From contig NZ_CP107905.1 in NCBI RefSeq assembly GCF_036014015.1, forward strand, positions 6,448,001 to 6,512,000: a stretch of DNA of 64,000 nucleotides, written 5' to 3'. Of this stretch, positions 43,529 to 51,032 are shown one piece after another (within the stretch, counting starts at the first letter, position 1; the number at the start of each line of letters is the position of its first letter). The notes beneath the pieces are model-generated. The model made no database searches. It was not told the origin of the DNA and saw only the letters and a program-made list of their open reading frames with translations. The position numbers were made by a program, and so were the translations under genes. The DNA is from Streptomyces sp. NBC_00457. GTDB lineage: Bacteria > Actinomycetota > Actinomycetes > Streptomycetales > Streptomycetaceae.

Positions 43529-44719
43529 TCAGCCGCCCGCGAAGTAGGAGGCGATCACGCCCCGCATGAAGTTCGTGTTGTCAGTGACATCGAGGCTCAC
43601 GTTGCCGGCGGCCCAGATCTCGTGGGTGCCGGGGACGAGTTCGAGTTCGCTGGTGTCGAAGTCCTGCCGCCGGTCCGCCTTGGTGATCTTCCCGGAGCGG
43701 CCGGCGACCGGCTTCGGCGCCTTGATCATGTGCAGTGCGCCGTCGGCCGTCCGGTGGAGCCCGTCGCCCAGGACGAACCCGCCCGCGCCGTCCCGGGTCC
43801 CGTACGACCCGAGGTCGGGGTTCTTGCGCAGCGCGGTGTCGAGGGGCTTCGGTGCCTTGCGCCAGCGATGGCCGTCCCAGCGCAGGGCGATGCCCGTCTC
43901 GAGGTCCTCCTCGCCCTTCCGGTACCTGTGGGTGCCGAACGTCCACACCTCGTTCCGGGAGACGGCGACGATGTCCCACAGCGAGGCATCGTCCTCCGAA
44001 TCCGGCTCGGGGCGGCGGAATTCGGGCGCCGGGACCGACCGCCACTTCTTCCCGTCGAAGTGCACGGTCGCGGGCTGGTCGTCGCGGAAGCCGACCGCCC
44101 AGATGTCGTCCGGGCCGTTCGCGGCCAGCACGTTGGCCTGATCGACGGGGAGGTCCTGCCCGGTCCAGCGCTTGCCGTCCCAGTGCAGCAGATCGGCATC
44201 TGTGGTTTCCGAGCCCGCGTTCAGCGCCCACACGTCGTCGGGCGCCAGGACGGCCACGTCCGACACGCTGAAGTCCACCGATGTCGTACGCCACCTGCGG
44301 CCGTCCCAGCGCATCGCCGTCGACGTCCCCTCGAAGTCGTCGGTGCTGAACTTCAACTGGCTGGCGAACAGCCACACGTTGCCGGGTCCGGAGGCGTCCA
44401 GGTGCATGTTGGAGAACTCCGCGTCCTTCGCCCGGCCCAGCGGCAACTCGGCACGCTTCCATGTGGTGCCGCGGCGGTGCAGCAGGTGGTACTCGGTGGG
44501 GCCGTCGTCCGGTATCCGGTTGGCGAGCGCCCAGCCCTCGTCCTTGGCGGTGGCGGCCAGGTCGACCACAGCGCCGTCAGGGGACGGGCTGACGTAATCC
44601 AGGTGCCAGCGTGTCCAGCGCGGCTTGGCGTCGTCGCTTCCCTCGCTGTCGCATCCGGTCGCCGTCACCAGCAGGAACGCCGTCACCACCGCCGCGATCG
44701 CCCTTGACCCAGAGAACAT
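43529..44719 (-). CDS. Secreted lipoprotein, beta-propeller-like, 396 aa
   Basis: The protein starts MFSGSRAIAAVVTAFLLVTA, with lipobox TATGC, so it should be lipidated at about Cys23. The body contains recurrent blades with RWDGRRWRTTS, HWDGKRWTGQD, HFDGKKWRSVP and RWDGHRWRKAP, each preceded by a DVWAL/DIWAVG/EVWTFG phrase. This suggests a beta-propeller with several blades. The long open frame upstream of 44719 is a shadow. The ligand or partner is unknown. It lies just downstream of the copper operon but 50 bases separate it from the cupredoxin stop, so co-transcription is possible. Confidence 0.72.
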   Translation of the reverse strand: MFSGSRAIAAVVTAFLLVTATGCDSEGSDDAKPRWTRWHLDYVSPSPDGAVVDLAATAKDEGWALANRIPDDGPTEYHLLHRRGTTWKRAELPLGRAKDAEFSNMHLDASGPGNVWLFASQLKFSTDDFEGTSTAMRWDGRRWRTTSVDFSVSDVAVLAPDDVWALNAGSETTDADLLHWDGKRWTGQDLPVDQANVLAANGPDDIWAVGFRDDQPATVHFDGKKWRSVPAPEFRRPEPDSEDDASLWDIVAVSRNEVWTFGTHRYRKGEEDLETGIALRWDGHRWRKAPKPLDTALRKNPDLGSYGTRDGAGGFVLGDGLHRTADGALHMIKAPKPVAGRSGKITKADRRQDFDTSELELVPGTHEIWAAGNVSLDVTDNTNFMRGVIASYFAGG

Positions 44720-44769
44720 GCCGGGACCGTAAGGGATCCCTTCCGGGACGGGTCCCGCGCCCGGGACGG

Positions 44770-45468
44770 CTAGGTCTCGTTCCTTCCGCGCGGAGCGGCC
44801 GCCCGGGAGCCCACCAACAGGAGGCACAGTACGGCGACCCCGGCGACGATCCCGGTCAGGATGAGCAGCGGGTCCAGTGGCCGGGCCGAGGCGACGGGCT
44901 GCGTCTGGGGAGCAGCCGCGGCCACCGTGGGCGAGGCGGACGGCACGGCCGCGGCGGTGGTCGTGGGCATGGCCATGGACGGGGTTGAGGAGGGCGATCG
45001 CGGCGCCCTCGCCGTCGGCCCGACCGTGGCCGTCTCGGCATGCTCGGAGTGGTCCTCCTGCTGCCCGCCCGTGCTCGTCTCCTGGTGAGTGTGGGTCCGC
45101 GTGGGCGCCGCGGAGGTGGCGGGTGCCGCCGCCCGGACCGTGATCCCGGCCGTCATGTCCGGGTGCACGGTGCAGTAGTAGCCGTACGAACCCGCCGTGC
45201 CGAACGTGAAGCTCCAGCTCTCGCCCTTGTCCAGCATGGGGGAGTGGATCGAGGCCGGGCCCGAGGTGGTCTTCACGTCGTGCGGTGCCGTGTCCTGGTT
45301 GGTCCAGGTCACCGTGGATCCGGCGGGGACGGTCAGGCGCGCGGGCACGAAGGCGTACCCCTTCATCGTCACCTGGTATGTGGCCGCCGACGCTTCGCCG
45401 GGGACGGCCACCAGGAGGGCGACGAGGGCGAGTACGGCGGACAGGGCCGCCCACCGTGCCGTTTTCAC
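44770..45468 (-). CDS. Cupredoxin-domain protein with C-terminal membrane anchor
   Basis: The 232-residue protein starts at GTG 45468, overlapping the previous stop (GTGA). It has a signal peptide (VLALVALLVAVPGEASA) and a plastocyanin-like domain (30-112). Type I copper ligands are His63 (TAPHDVKT) and Cys99, His102 and Met105 (YYCTVHPDM). A His/Thr/Pro-rich linker and a C-terminal transmembrane segment (LLILTGIVAGVAVLCLLLVG) follow. It probably carries copper or electrons on the outer membrane face. It is the last gene of the copper operon. Confidence 0.87.
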   Translation of the reverse strand: MKTARWAALSAVLALVALLVAVPGEASAATYQVTMKGYAFVPARLTVPAGSTVTWTNQDTAPHDVKTTSGPASIHSPMLDKGESWSFTFGTAGSYGYYCTVHPDMTAGITVRAAAPATSAAPTRTHTHQETSTGGQQEDHSEHAETATVGPTARAPRSPSSTPSMAMPTTTAAAVPSASPTVAAAAPQTQPVASARPLDPLLILTGIVAGVAVLCLLLVGSRAAAPRGRNET

Positions 45469-45974
45469 GCGAACTCCGCGGCGACCAGCAGCCGCAGCCG
45501 CGTGGCTGGGCGCAGCAGGCCCAGGCGGAACCCGGTCGCCCGGCGCAGCAGCCGGTACGGCAGCCGGGCGGTGCCCACCACGAGCAGCCGGTCGTCGGCG
45601 CGTTCCACGACGCGCAGACGCAGCAGGGCGGGGAAGAGGATCCCGCTCAGCTCCAGGTCGCCGGTCAGCTGCAGCCGCCGTCCGCCGTCGAGGGGTTCGA
45701 TGTCCTCGGAGGTGAGCGCGACCGGGGCGTCGGCCCGGTCGAGGCCCTCGAACTCGAAGCGCAGGGCGGGGCGTTCGGAATCGTCGGGCACGGTCAACGC
45801 GGCCGAGGCGAGGGTGATGCGCCGACGCCGGGTGGGCAACGGGCCGTACCAGGCGGTGAGTTCGACGAGCGAGCGGCCGGGGGCCACGGTGTACCGGCCG
45901 GGCAGCGGCAGGGCGGACGCGGTGCCACGCGACTGAGGCGGGGGCGGGACGGTGGGCAGGGTGACGGTCGTCAT
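45465..45974 (-). CDS. YceI-like protein
   Basis: The 169-residue protein contains PGRYTVAPGRSLVELTAWYG, DIEPLDGGRRLQLTGDLELS and RLRVVERADDRLLVVGTARL. That is the order expected in YceI lipid-binding beta-barrels (W/YxxDxxHSxVxF, then VTGDLTLxGVTRPV), but the match is weak. No signal peptide is visible, so it may be cytoplasmic. It overlaps the downstream cupredoxin start by four bases. YceI genes often accompany redox and copper genes. Other beta-barrel families are possible. Confidence 0.55.
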   Translation of the reverse strand: MTTVTLPTVPPPPQSRGTASALPLPGRYTVAPGRSLVELTAWYGPLPTRRRRITLASAALTVPDDSERPALRFEFEGLDRADAPVALTSEDIEPLDGGRRLQLTGDLELSGILFPALLRLRVVERADDRLLVVGTARLPYRLLRRATGFRLGLLRPATRLRLLVAAEFA

Positions 45975-46088
45975 CCCGGATCTCCTTGAAAGCGGTTCCC
46001 GAGCTATGGCGGAGTTGTGGAGAATGGGGCGGGCGCCGGTCCGGCCGACTGAGCCTCGGCCGGACCGGCGTCCGCCTTCGGGGGAGGG

Positions 46089-47075
46089 TCAGCAGTTGGT
46101 GGTGAGGAAGTCCGTGGTGGGCGTGAGCATGTGCTCGGCCCAGACGGTGTGCATCTTCACGTAGCTGTCGATGTCGAGCAGATCGGTGATCTGCTGCCCG
46201 AGCGACTCCTCCAGGTGGGCGGAGTTGACGTGTGCAAGGAACACACTGAGCGTGCTGTCGAGCACGGTGCTGCCATCCTCGATGGCCGGCTTGAGGATGC
46301 TCTCGACCCACACCGTGTGCATCTTGATGTACGAGTCGAGCGCCAGCGCGTCCTGGACCTGCTGGCCCGGGGACTGCTCCAGGTGCGCCGAGTAGAGGTG
46401 CTGGAGGATCGGCAGCAGCACGTTCTGGACGCTGGCGCACTGCTCGTCGCCGCCGTCACCGGTGCCGCCCGTGGCCGTCGGGGTGGCCGTCGGCCCGGTG
46501 GTCGGGGTGGCGGTCGGCGTCGCCGTGGGGGTGGCGGTGGGGGTCGATGTCGGCGTGGCCGTGGCCGTGGGCGTCGGCGTCGAGCCGCCGCCGTCGGAGG
46601 CCGCGACCACCTTCACCGACGCCACCATGTCCGGGTGCACGGCGCAGTAGTACTCGTAGGTCCCCACCTTGGTGAAGGTGTACGACCACGACTCGCCCTG
46701 CTCCAGCGACCCCGAGTCGAAGGAAACCGGGGCCTTCGTCGTGGTGACCGTGTGCGGCGCGCTGTCGTGGTTGGTCCACTGGACGGTCTGGCCGACCTCG
46801 ACGACGAGTTGCTTCCCGTCGCCGTACTTGTAACTCATGATGTCGACCTGGTGGTCGGCGGCAGCAGCAGCGGCGGGCTGGGCCTCGGCGGCGGCAACGG
46901 GCGCCTGAGCCGCGCCCGCTGCCTCCTGGGAGGCTGCCGTGGTGGAACCCGAGGCCGCCAGCAGCCCGAGGCTGAGGACGGCAGCCACGGCCGCACCGAG
47001 TCCCGCGACGAGCAGGGACCGGTTCCCGATCGGCGGCCTGCGCCGCCGGTCACCGGTCTCATTACTACTTTTCAC
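46089..47075 (-). CDS. Cupredoxin with Thr/Pro linker and duplicated C-terminal domain
   Basis: The 328-residue protein has an N-terminal signal or anchor (LLVAGLGAAVAAVLSLGLLA). Its cupredoxin domain has ligands His108 (DSAPHTVTT), Cys144, His147 and Met150 (YYCAVHPDM). A Thr-Pro repeat linker spans about 165-200. Two tandem 55-residue repeats follow, each with SAHLEQSPGQQVQDALALDS / SAHLEESLGQQITDLLDIDS and YIKMHTVWVES / YVKMHTVWAEH. The repeats hold conserved His and Met residues that could bind metal; I do not recognise this domain. It is 27 bases downstream of the CopC-CopD gene. Confidence 0.85.
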   Translation of the reverse strand: MKSSNETGDRRRRPPIGNRSLLVAGLGAAVAAVLSLGLLAASGSTTAASQEAAGAAQAPVAAAEAQPAAAAAADHQVDIMSYKYGDGKQLVVEVGQTVQWTNHDSAPHTVTTTKAPVSFDSGSLEQGESWSYTFTKVGTYEYYCAVHPDMVASVKVVAASDGGGSTPTPTATATPTSTPTATPTATPTATPTTGPTATPTATGGTGDGGDEQCASVQNVLLPILQHLYSAHLEQSPGQQVQDALALDSYIKMHTVWVESILKPAIEDGSTVLDSTLSVFLAHVNSAHLEESLGQQITDLLDIDSYVKMHTVWAEHMLTPTTDFLTTNC

Positions 47076-47102
47076 TTCAACTCCTATTGTTTCTAGGGGA
47101 GT

Positions 47103-48506
47103 TCAGCGGCCGGGATCGGCCGTGACCAGCAGACTCGTCACGGCGAGTACGACGAGGACGAGCCCCGTCTCCGCCGCGACCGAGACACCGAAGGGCCGCA
47201 CGGTGGCGGCGTCGCCGCGCAACAGCACGGCGAGATCGAGGCGGGTGCGCACCCACTGGCGGCTGCACTGGGCGGCCGCCAGGACGCCGCCGAGCACGGC
47301 TGTCTTGACCAGCAGCAGCTGTCCGTACGAGGTGTGCAGCAGGGCGTCGTACGACCCCACGACCTGCCAGGCCAGCACCAGCCCTGCGGCGGCGATCGCG
47401 GCGACGGAGACGGCCGCGAGCCGTGAGTAGCCGGGCACCACCGCCGCGAGTTCGCCGGGCTCGCGGCGCGGCAGTACGGCCAGCGTGAGCATCGCCAGGC
47501 CGCCGATCCACAGGGCGGCGCCGAGGAGGTGGACGAGATCGGCGATCGCGCCCCAAGTCGGCTCGCTACCCTCAGAGTTGTGGCCCCGCATGCCGGTCGT
47601 GCGGAGCAGTCCCAGGGTCACGGCGAGAGCGCCCACGCGCCAGCCCGGTGAGCGGGACGTGCCCGCACCGCCCTGGAGCAGCGCGCTCAGCACCACGGCC
47701 GCGAGCACCCACAGCAGTCCGCGCGCGGCGAGTGCGATGCCGGGCTCGGTGGTGAGGACGTCCGCGTACGTCGCCGGGCGCAGTACGTCTCCCAGGCCGC
47801 CGAAAGGTGGGGGTCCCCCCGCGCGAGCGAAGCCGAGCGTGGGGGAGTACGCGCCCTGGAGTCCGATCGCCGCGACCGTCGACAGCAGTCCGCCCGCCCA
47901 GGCCAGCGTGAGCAGCGCCCGCGCCCGGGGTTCGTCCGCGCCGCGCGGCCACAGCAGCGCGACGAAGGCGAGCCCTCCGATGAACAGGGCCAGCGAGAGA
48001 TAGCCGGTCCAGCGAGCGGCGACGAGGCTCTTCCGCACCGGGGACGAGGGAGAAGGTGCGGTGGCCTCGTCGCCGCGGTCCTGGGCGACGGCCGCCGTCC
48101 CCGCCGGCCCTGCGGTGCTCTCCGCGCTCTCGGTGCGGACGGTGAAGGTGAGCCGGCCGGAGGAGGCGTGGCCGTCCTCCTCGTCGACGACGGACCAGAC
48201 GACGGCGAGTTCGCCGTCCGCGGGACGGCCGAGGGACACCCGCACGGTGTCGTTGCCGCCCTGCGCCGCACGGGCGACGGGGAGCCGGTCGCCGTCGAGC
48301 GTCATGGCGCGGACGTCGGCGAGGTCGACGGGTTCGTCGAAGACGAGGGTGAGGTGGTCGGGGGCCCTGGTGAGTTCCGCGCCGTCCTTGGGGGCCGAGC
48401 GGACCAGCTCGGTGTGGGCGGCGGCGGGGGCAGAGCCGAACAGGCCGTAGAGGAGCGGTGTGAGGAGGAGCAGGAGGAGGGCGCGGCGGCGGGTCGTGCG
48501 GCTCAT
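47103..48506 (-). CDS. CopC-CopD fusion copper-transport protein
   Basis: The 467-residue protein has a signal peptide (LLLLLLTPLLYGLFGSAPAA). The CopC domain starts with the copper-binding N-terminal His of the mature protein (HTELVRSAPKDGAELTRAPD) and includes VVWSVVDEEDGHASSGRLTF. After a linker comes a polytopic CopD/YcnJ region with about eight hydrophobic segments, including the conserved DLVHLLGAALWIGGLAML. It moves copper across the cytoplasmic membrane. A Streptomyces palindromic repeat (47805-47847) is read in frame as YSPTLGFARAGGPPPFGG, an apparent insertion in one loop. The preceding gene overlaps its start (ATGA). Confidence 0.9.
   Translation of the reverse strand: MSRTTRRRALLLLLLTPLLYGLFGSAPAAAHTELVRSAPKDGAELTRAPDHLTLVFDEPVDLADVRAMTLDGDRLPVARAAQGGNDTVRVSLGRPADGELAVVWSVVDEEDGHASSGRLTFTVRTESAESTAGPAGTAAVAQDRGDEATAPSPSSPVRKSLVAARWTGYLSLALFIGGLAFVALLWPRGADEPRARALLTLAWAGGLLSTVAAIGLQGAYSPTLGFARAGGPPPFGGLGDVLRPATYADVLTTEPGIALAARGLLWVLAAVVLSALLQGGAGTSRSPGWRVGALAVTLGLLRTTGMRGHNSEGSEPTWGAIADLVHLLGAALWIGGLAMLTLAVLPRREPGELAAVVPGYSRLAAVSVAAIAAAGLVLAWQVVGSYDALLHTSYGQLLLVKTAVLGGVLAAAQCSRQWVRTRLDLAVLLRGDAATVRPFGVSVAAETGLVLVVLAVTSLLVTADPGR
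47805..47847. repeat. Palindromic repeat inserted in frame within the CopC-CopD gene
   Basis: The segment starts AGGTGGGGGTCCCCCCGCGC and ends AAGCCGAGCGTGGGGGAG, an element type that I recall as common between Streptomyces genes. Here it lies inside a coding sequence and keeps the frame, adding a Gly/Pro-rich loop. It includes the palindrome GGGGGTCCCCC. Confidence 0.65.
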
Positions 48507-49177
48507 GGGGTGGCCTCCGGCGGCGGGGAGGCGTTGGTGATGCCGAACAGTCCGGTGCCGGTGCCCGAGATGCCGAGCAGTCCGGTGGGGGTGACGAGTC
48601 CGACACAGGGGGAGCCGGAGGGCTCGGGGGTCTCGTCGTCCGTCTCGTTGCCCGTGCCTTCGTCGGTGCCGTTGAAGAGGCCGAACAGCGGCTCGGTGAG
48701 GCCGGTGAGGACGGGTGCCACGAGGCGCACCTCGCCGTTCTGGCAGGTGTCGTCGCCCTGCGGCGGCTCCGTGGGCGCGGAGCCCGATGGGGACGGGGAG
48801 GGGGAGGGCGTGGTGCCGGGGCCGGGCGAAGCGGTGTGGTCGTGTCCGGAGCCGTCGCCGGTGTGCCCCGCGCCGCTGTCGTGCCCGGCGTGCGCGCCGC
48901 TTCCGCCGGGCACCGGCACCACCCCGCCGCCCACCGGAACCTCGGAGCCCGGAACTCCGGGCCCGGAGTCCCCGGGAGCCGGCGTCGTGCCGCTCGGCGG
49001 AGCCGTGGCCGCGGGCGGCGACGGAGGGGGAGCGGCGGCCTCGACAGCGCCGGGGACGGAGGAGGGGCCGATACCCGACGCGTACCCGAGCACGATCACC
49101 ACCGCCCCGACGAGGGCCCCCGCGACGAATTCGTCCCGGTGGTCTGTCGGCCACTGCGCCTTGCGGAACAAGGGCAT
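48503..49177 (-). CDS. His-rich membrane-anchored protein, first gene of the copper operon
   Basis: The 224-residue protein starts MPLFRKAQWPTDHRDE. One N-terminal transmembrane segment (VAGALVGAVVIVLGYASGIG) leads into a Pro/Gly/Ser-rich extracellular region with a His cluster (HAGHDSGAGHTGDGSGHDH). A C-terminal part with two Cys (DDTCQNGEVRL, SGSPCVGLV) follows. The His cluster is a plausible metal-capture site. Its stop overlaps the CopC-CopD start by four bases, fixing it in the operon. It resembles no family I know. Confidence 0.7.
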   Translation of the reverse strand: MPLFRKAQWPTDHRDEFVAGALVGAVVIVLGYASGIGPSSVPGAVEAAAPPPSPPAATAPPSGTTPAPGDSGPGVPGSEVPVGGGVVPVPGGSGAHAGHDSGAGHTGDGSGHDHTASPGPGTTPSPSPSPSGSAPTEPPQGDDTCQNGEVRLVAPVLTGLTEPLFGLFNGTDEGTGNETDDETPEPSGSPCVGLVTPTGLLGISGTGTGLFGITNASPPPEATP

Positions 49178-49513
49178 GATCACCCACTCCTGGCATGGTC
49201 TGGTCATTCCCGTCAGTGAATGGGGACCATTGGGGGGTGGCGTGGAGTCCGCATGACTACGCGGCAGTTAAGCGCTTGTTGCCTGCCTCTCTTTCAGGTG
49301 GGGGTGCGCTGTGAGATGGGGCGACACCGATGTCAATACGCGCAATTCGGCCGTGAAGAATTCGGGTTGAGGGTGTGCAATTCCCTCACATTGCTCGAAT
49401 TGAATTCGAACCACGTTTGAGGGTTTCGGGGAGGGGCGGCAAGCGGGGTGGTCTCTGTCATCAAGCAAATCCCCCGGTGAAATCCGCCCCGGAAGCCGAC
49501 ATGAATTCCTTGG
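49178..49513. promoter_or_regulatory. AT-rich intergenic region upstream of the copper operon
   Basis: These 336 bases hold no convincing gene. GC content falls visibly at 49320-49420. A 15-bp palindrome TCGAATT-G-AATTCGA lies at 49395-49409, and further GAATTC half-sites lie nearby. This is a plausible control region for the copper operon starting at 49177 on the minus strand; no copper-repressor consensus was recognised. Confidence 0.45.
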
Positions 49514-50857
49514 TCAGGCCGTCGGACGCCCCATCGCGCGGTACGACCAGCCCGCCCGCCGCCACAGCTCCGGGTCGAGGGCGTTGCGCCCGTCCAGCAG
49601 GACACGGGCCGTGGCGACCTCGCCGAGCGCGGCCGGGTCCAGCTCGCGGAACTCGCGCCACTCGGTGAGATGGAGTACGACATCGGCGCCCCGGACGGCG
49701 TCGACGGCGGTGTCGGCATAGCCGAGCGTCGGGAAGAGCCTGCGGGCGTTCGCCATGCCCTTCGGGTCGTACACCGTGACCTGGCCGCCCTGGAGGTGGA
49801 TCTGCCCGGCGACGTTCAGCGCGGGCGAGTCACGGACGTCGTCCGAGTCCGGCTTGAAGCTGGCGCCGAGCACGGCGACCCGCTTGCCGAGGAAGGAGCC
49901 GCCGCCGAGCGCCTCCCGCGTCATCTCGACCATCGCGCCGCGGCGCCGCATGTTGATGGAGTCGATCTCCCGCAGGAAGGTCAGCGCCTGGTCGGCCCCC
50001 AGCTCACCCGCGCGTGCCATGAAGGCCCGGATGTCCTTCGGCAGACAGCCGCCGCCGAACCCGATGCCGGCCCGCAGGAACTTCTTGCCGATCCGGTCGT
50101 CGTACCCGATCGCCTCGGCGAGCTTGGCGACATCGCCGCCCGCGGCCTCGCACACCTCGGCCATCGCGTTGATGAACGAGATCTTGGTCGCCAGGAAGGA
50201 GTTCGCGGAGGTTTTCACCAGCTCGGCGGTCGGGAAGTCGGTGACGACGAAGGGCGTGCCCTCGGCGATCGGCGTGGCGTACACCTCGCGCAGCAGCTTC
50301 TCCGCCCGCTCGCTGCGTACGCCGGCGACGAGCCGGTCGGGGTGCAGTGTGTCCTGGACGGCGAAGCCCTCGCGCAGGAACTCCGGGTTCCAGGCCAGCT
50401 CGGCGTCGGCGCCGGCCGGCGCGTGCGTGGCGAGGTAGGCGGCGAGGCGCTCGGCGGAGCCGACGGGGACGGTGGACTTGCCGACGACGAGGGCGGGGCC
50501 GGTGAGATGCGGGGCGAGCAGCTCGAAGGCGCTGTCGACGTAACTCATGTCGGCCGCGTACTCGCCATGGCGCTGCGGGGTGTTCACGCACACGAAGTGG
50601 ATGTCGCCGAAGGCGGCCACCTCGGCCCAGTCCATCGTGAAGCGCAGCCGGCCGGAGGACCCTTCCATGCCCGCGACATGCTTGCTCAACAGTTCCTCGA
50701 GGCCCGGCTCGAACATCGGGACCTGGCCCCGCTGCAGCATCTCGATCTTCTCGGGCACCACGTCGAGGCCCAGCACCTCGAATCCGAGCTCCGCCATGGC
50801 CGCGGCATGTGTGGCGCCGAGATAGCCGGTGCCGATCACGGTGATCTTGAGGGCCAT
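49514..50857 (-). CDS. UDP-glucose 6-dehydrogenase
   Basis: The 447-residue protein starts with the Rossmann motif ITVIGTGYLGATHAAAMAEL. Its catalytic Cys271 sits in GIGFGGGCLPKDIRAFMARA, and Lys215 and Asn219 lie in ELVKTSANSFLATKISFINA. It also has the C-terminal UDP-binding VLGASFKPDSDDVRDSPALN. It oxidises UDP-glucose to UDP-glucuronate with two NAD+, supplying envelope polysaccharide precursors. It appears monocistronic. No exopolysaccharide cluster surrounds it, although LCP ligases and a glycosyltransferase lie 4-7 kb downstream. Confidence 0.93.
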   Translation of the reverse strand: MALKITVIGTGYLGATHAAAMAELGFEVLGLDVVPEKIEMLQRGQVPMFEPGLEELLSKHVAGMEGSSGRLRFTMDWAEVAAFGDIHFVCVNTPQRHGEYAADMSYVDSAFELLAPHLTGPALVVGKSTVPVGSAERLAAYLATHAPAGADAELAWNPEFLREGFAVQDTLHPDRLVAGVRSERAEKLLREVYATPIAEGTPFVVTDFPTAELVKTSANSFLATKISFINAMAEVCEAAGGDVAKLAEAIGYDDRIGKKFLRAGIGFGGGCLPKDIRAFMARAGELGADQALTFLREIDSINMRRRGAMVEMTREALGGGSFLGKRVAVLGASFKPDSDDVRDSPALNVAGQIHLQGGQVTVYDPKGMANARRLFPTLGYADTAVDAVRGADVVLHLTEWREFRELDPAALGEVATARVLLDGRNALDPELWRRAGWSYRAMGRPTA

Positions 50858-50970
50858 GGGGTGCTCCAGGAGTCTTCGTCGGCAGTGCGGGGCCGAGCAT
50901 AGTCGGAGGGTCTGACGGGCAGTTTTCCCGCTGTCGCCAAGCTCACGTCCCCGTCCCGTGAGCCTGCCTC

Positions 50971-50995
50971 TAAAATTTGAGTTACTTAACGGTAA
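50971..50995 (+). promoter_or_regulatory. Candidate promoter and operator of the acyl-CoA dehydrogenase gene
   Basis: A TAAAAT hexamer (50971-50976) is followed at the expected start point by the dyad TTAC-TTAACG-GTAA (50982-50995). The arrangement suggests a repressor site over the transcription start. No matching -35 was found. Confidence 0.35.
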
Positions 50996-51032
50996 TTAGC
51001 GCCAGCATCACAGCTTTGGAGCGTGAGAGACC

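Noticed and set aside
43529..45454. A 641-residue reading of the lipoprotein gene
   Set aside because: The first 245 residues are a shadow of the cupredoxin gene; the lipoprotein signal peptide starts at 44719.
46440..46590. Regular short repeats suggesting a CRISPR or minisatellite
   Set aside because: They encode the Thr-Pro linker of the cupredoxin in frame; there are no spacers and no CRISPR-type repeat.
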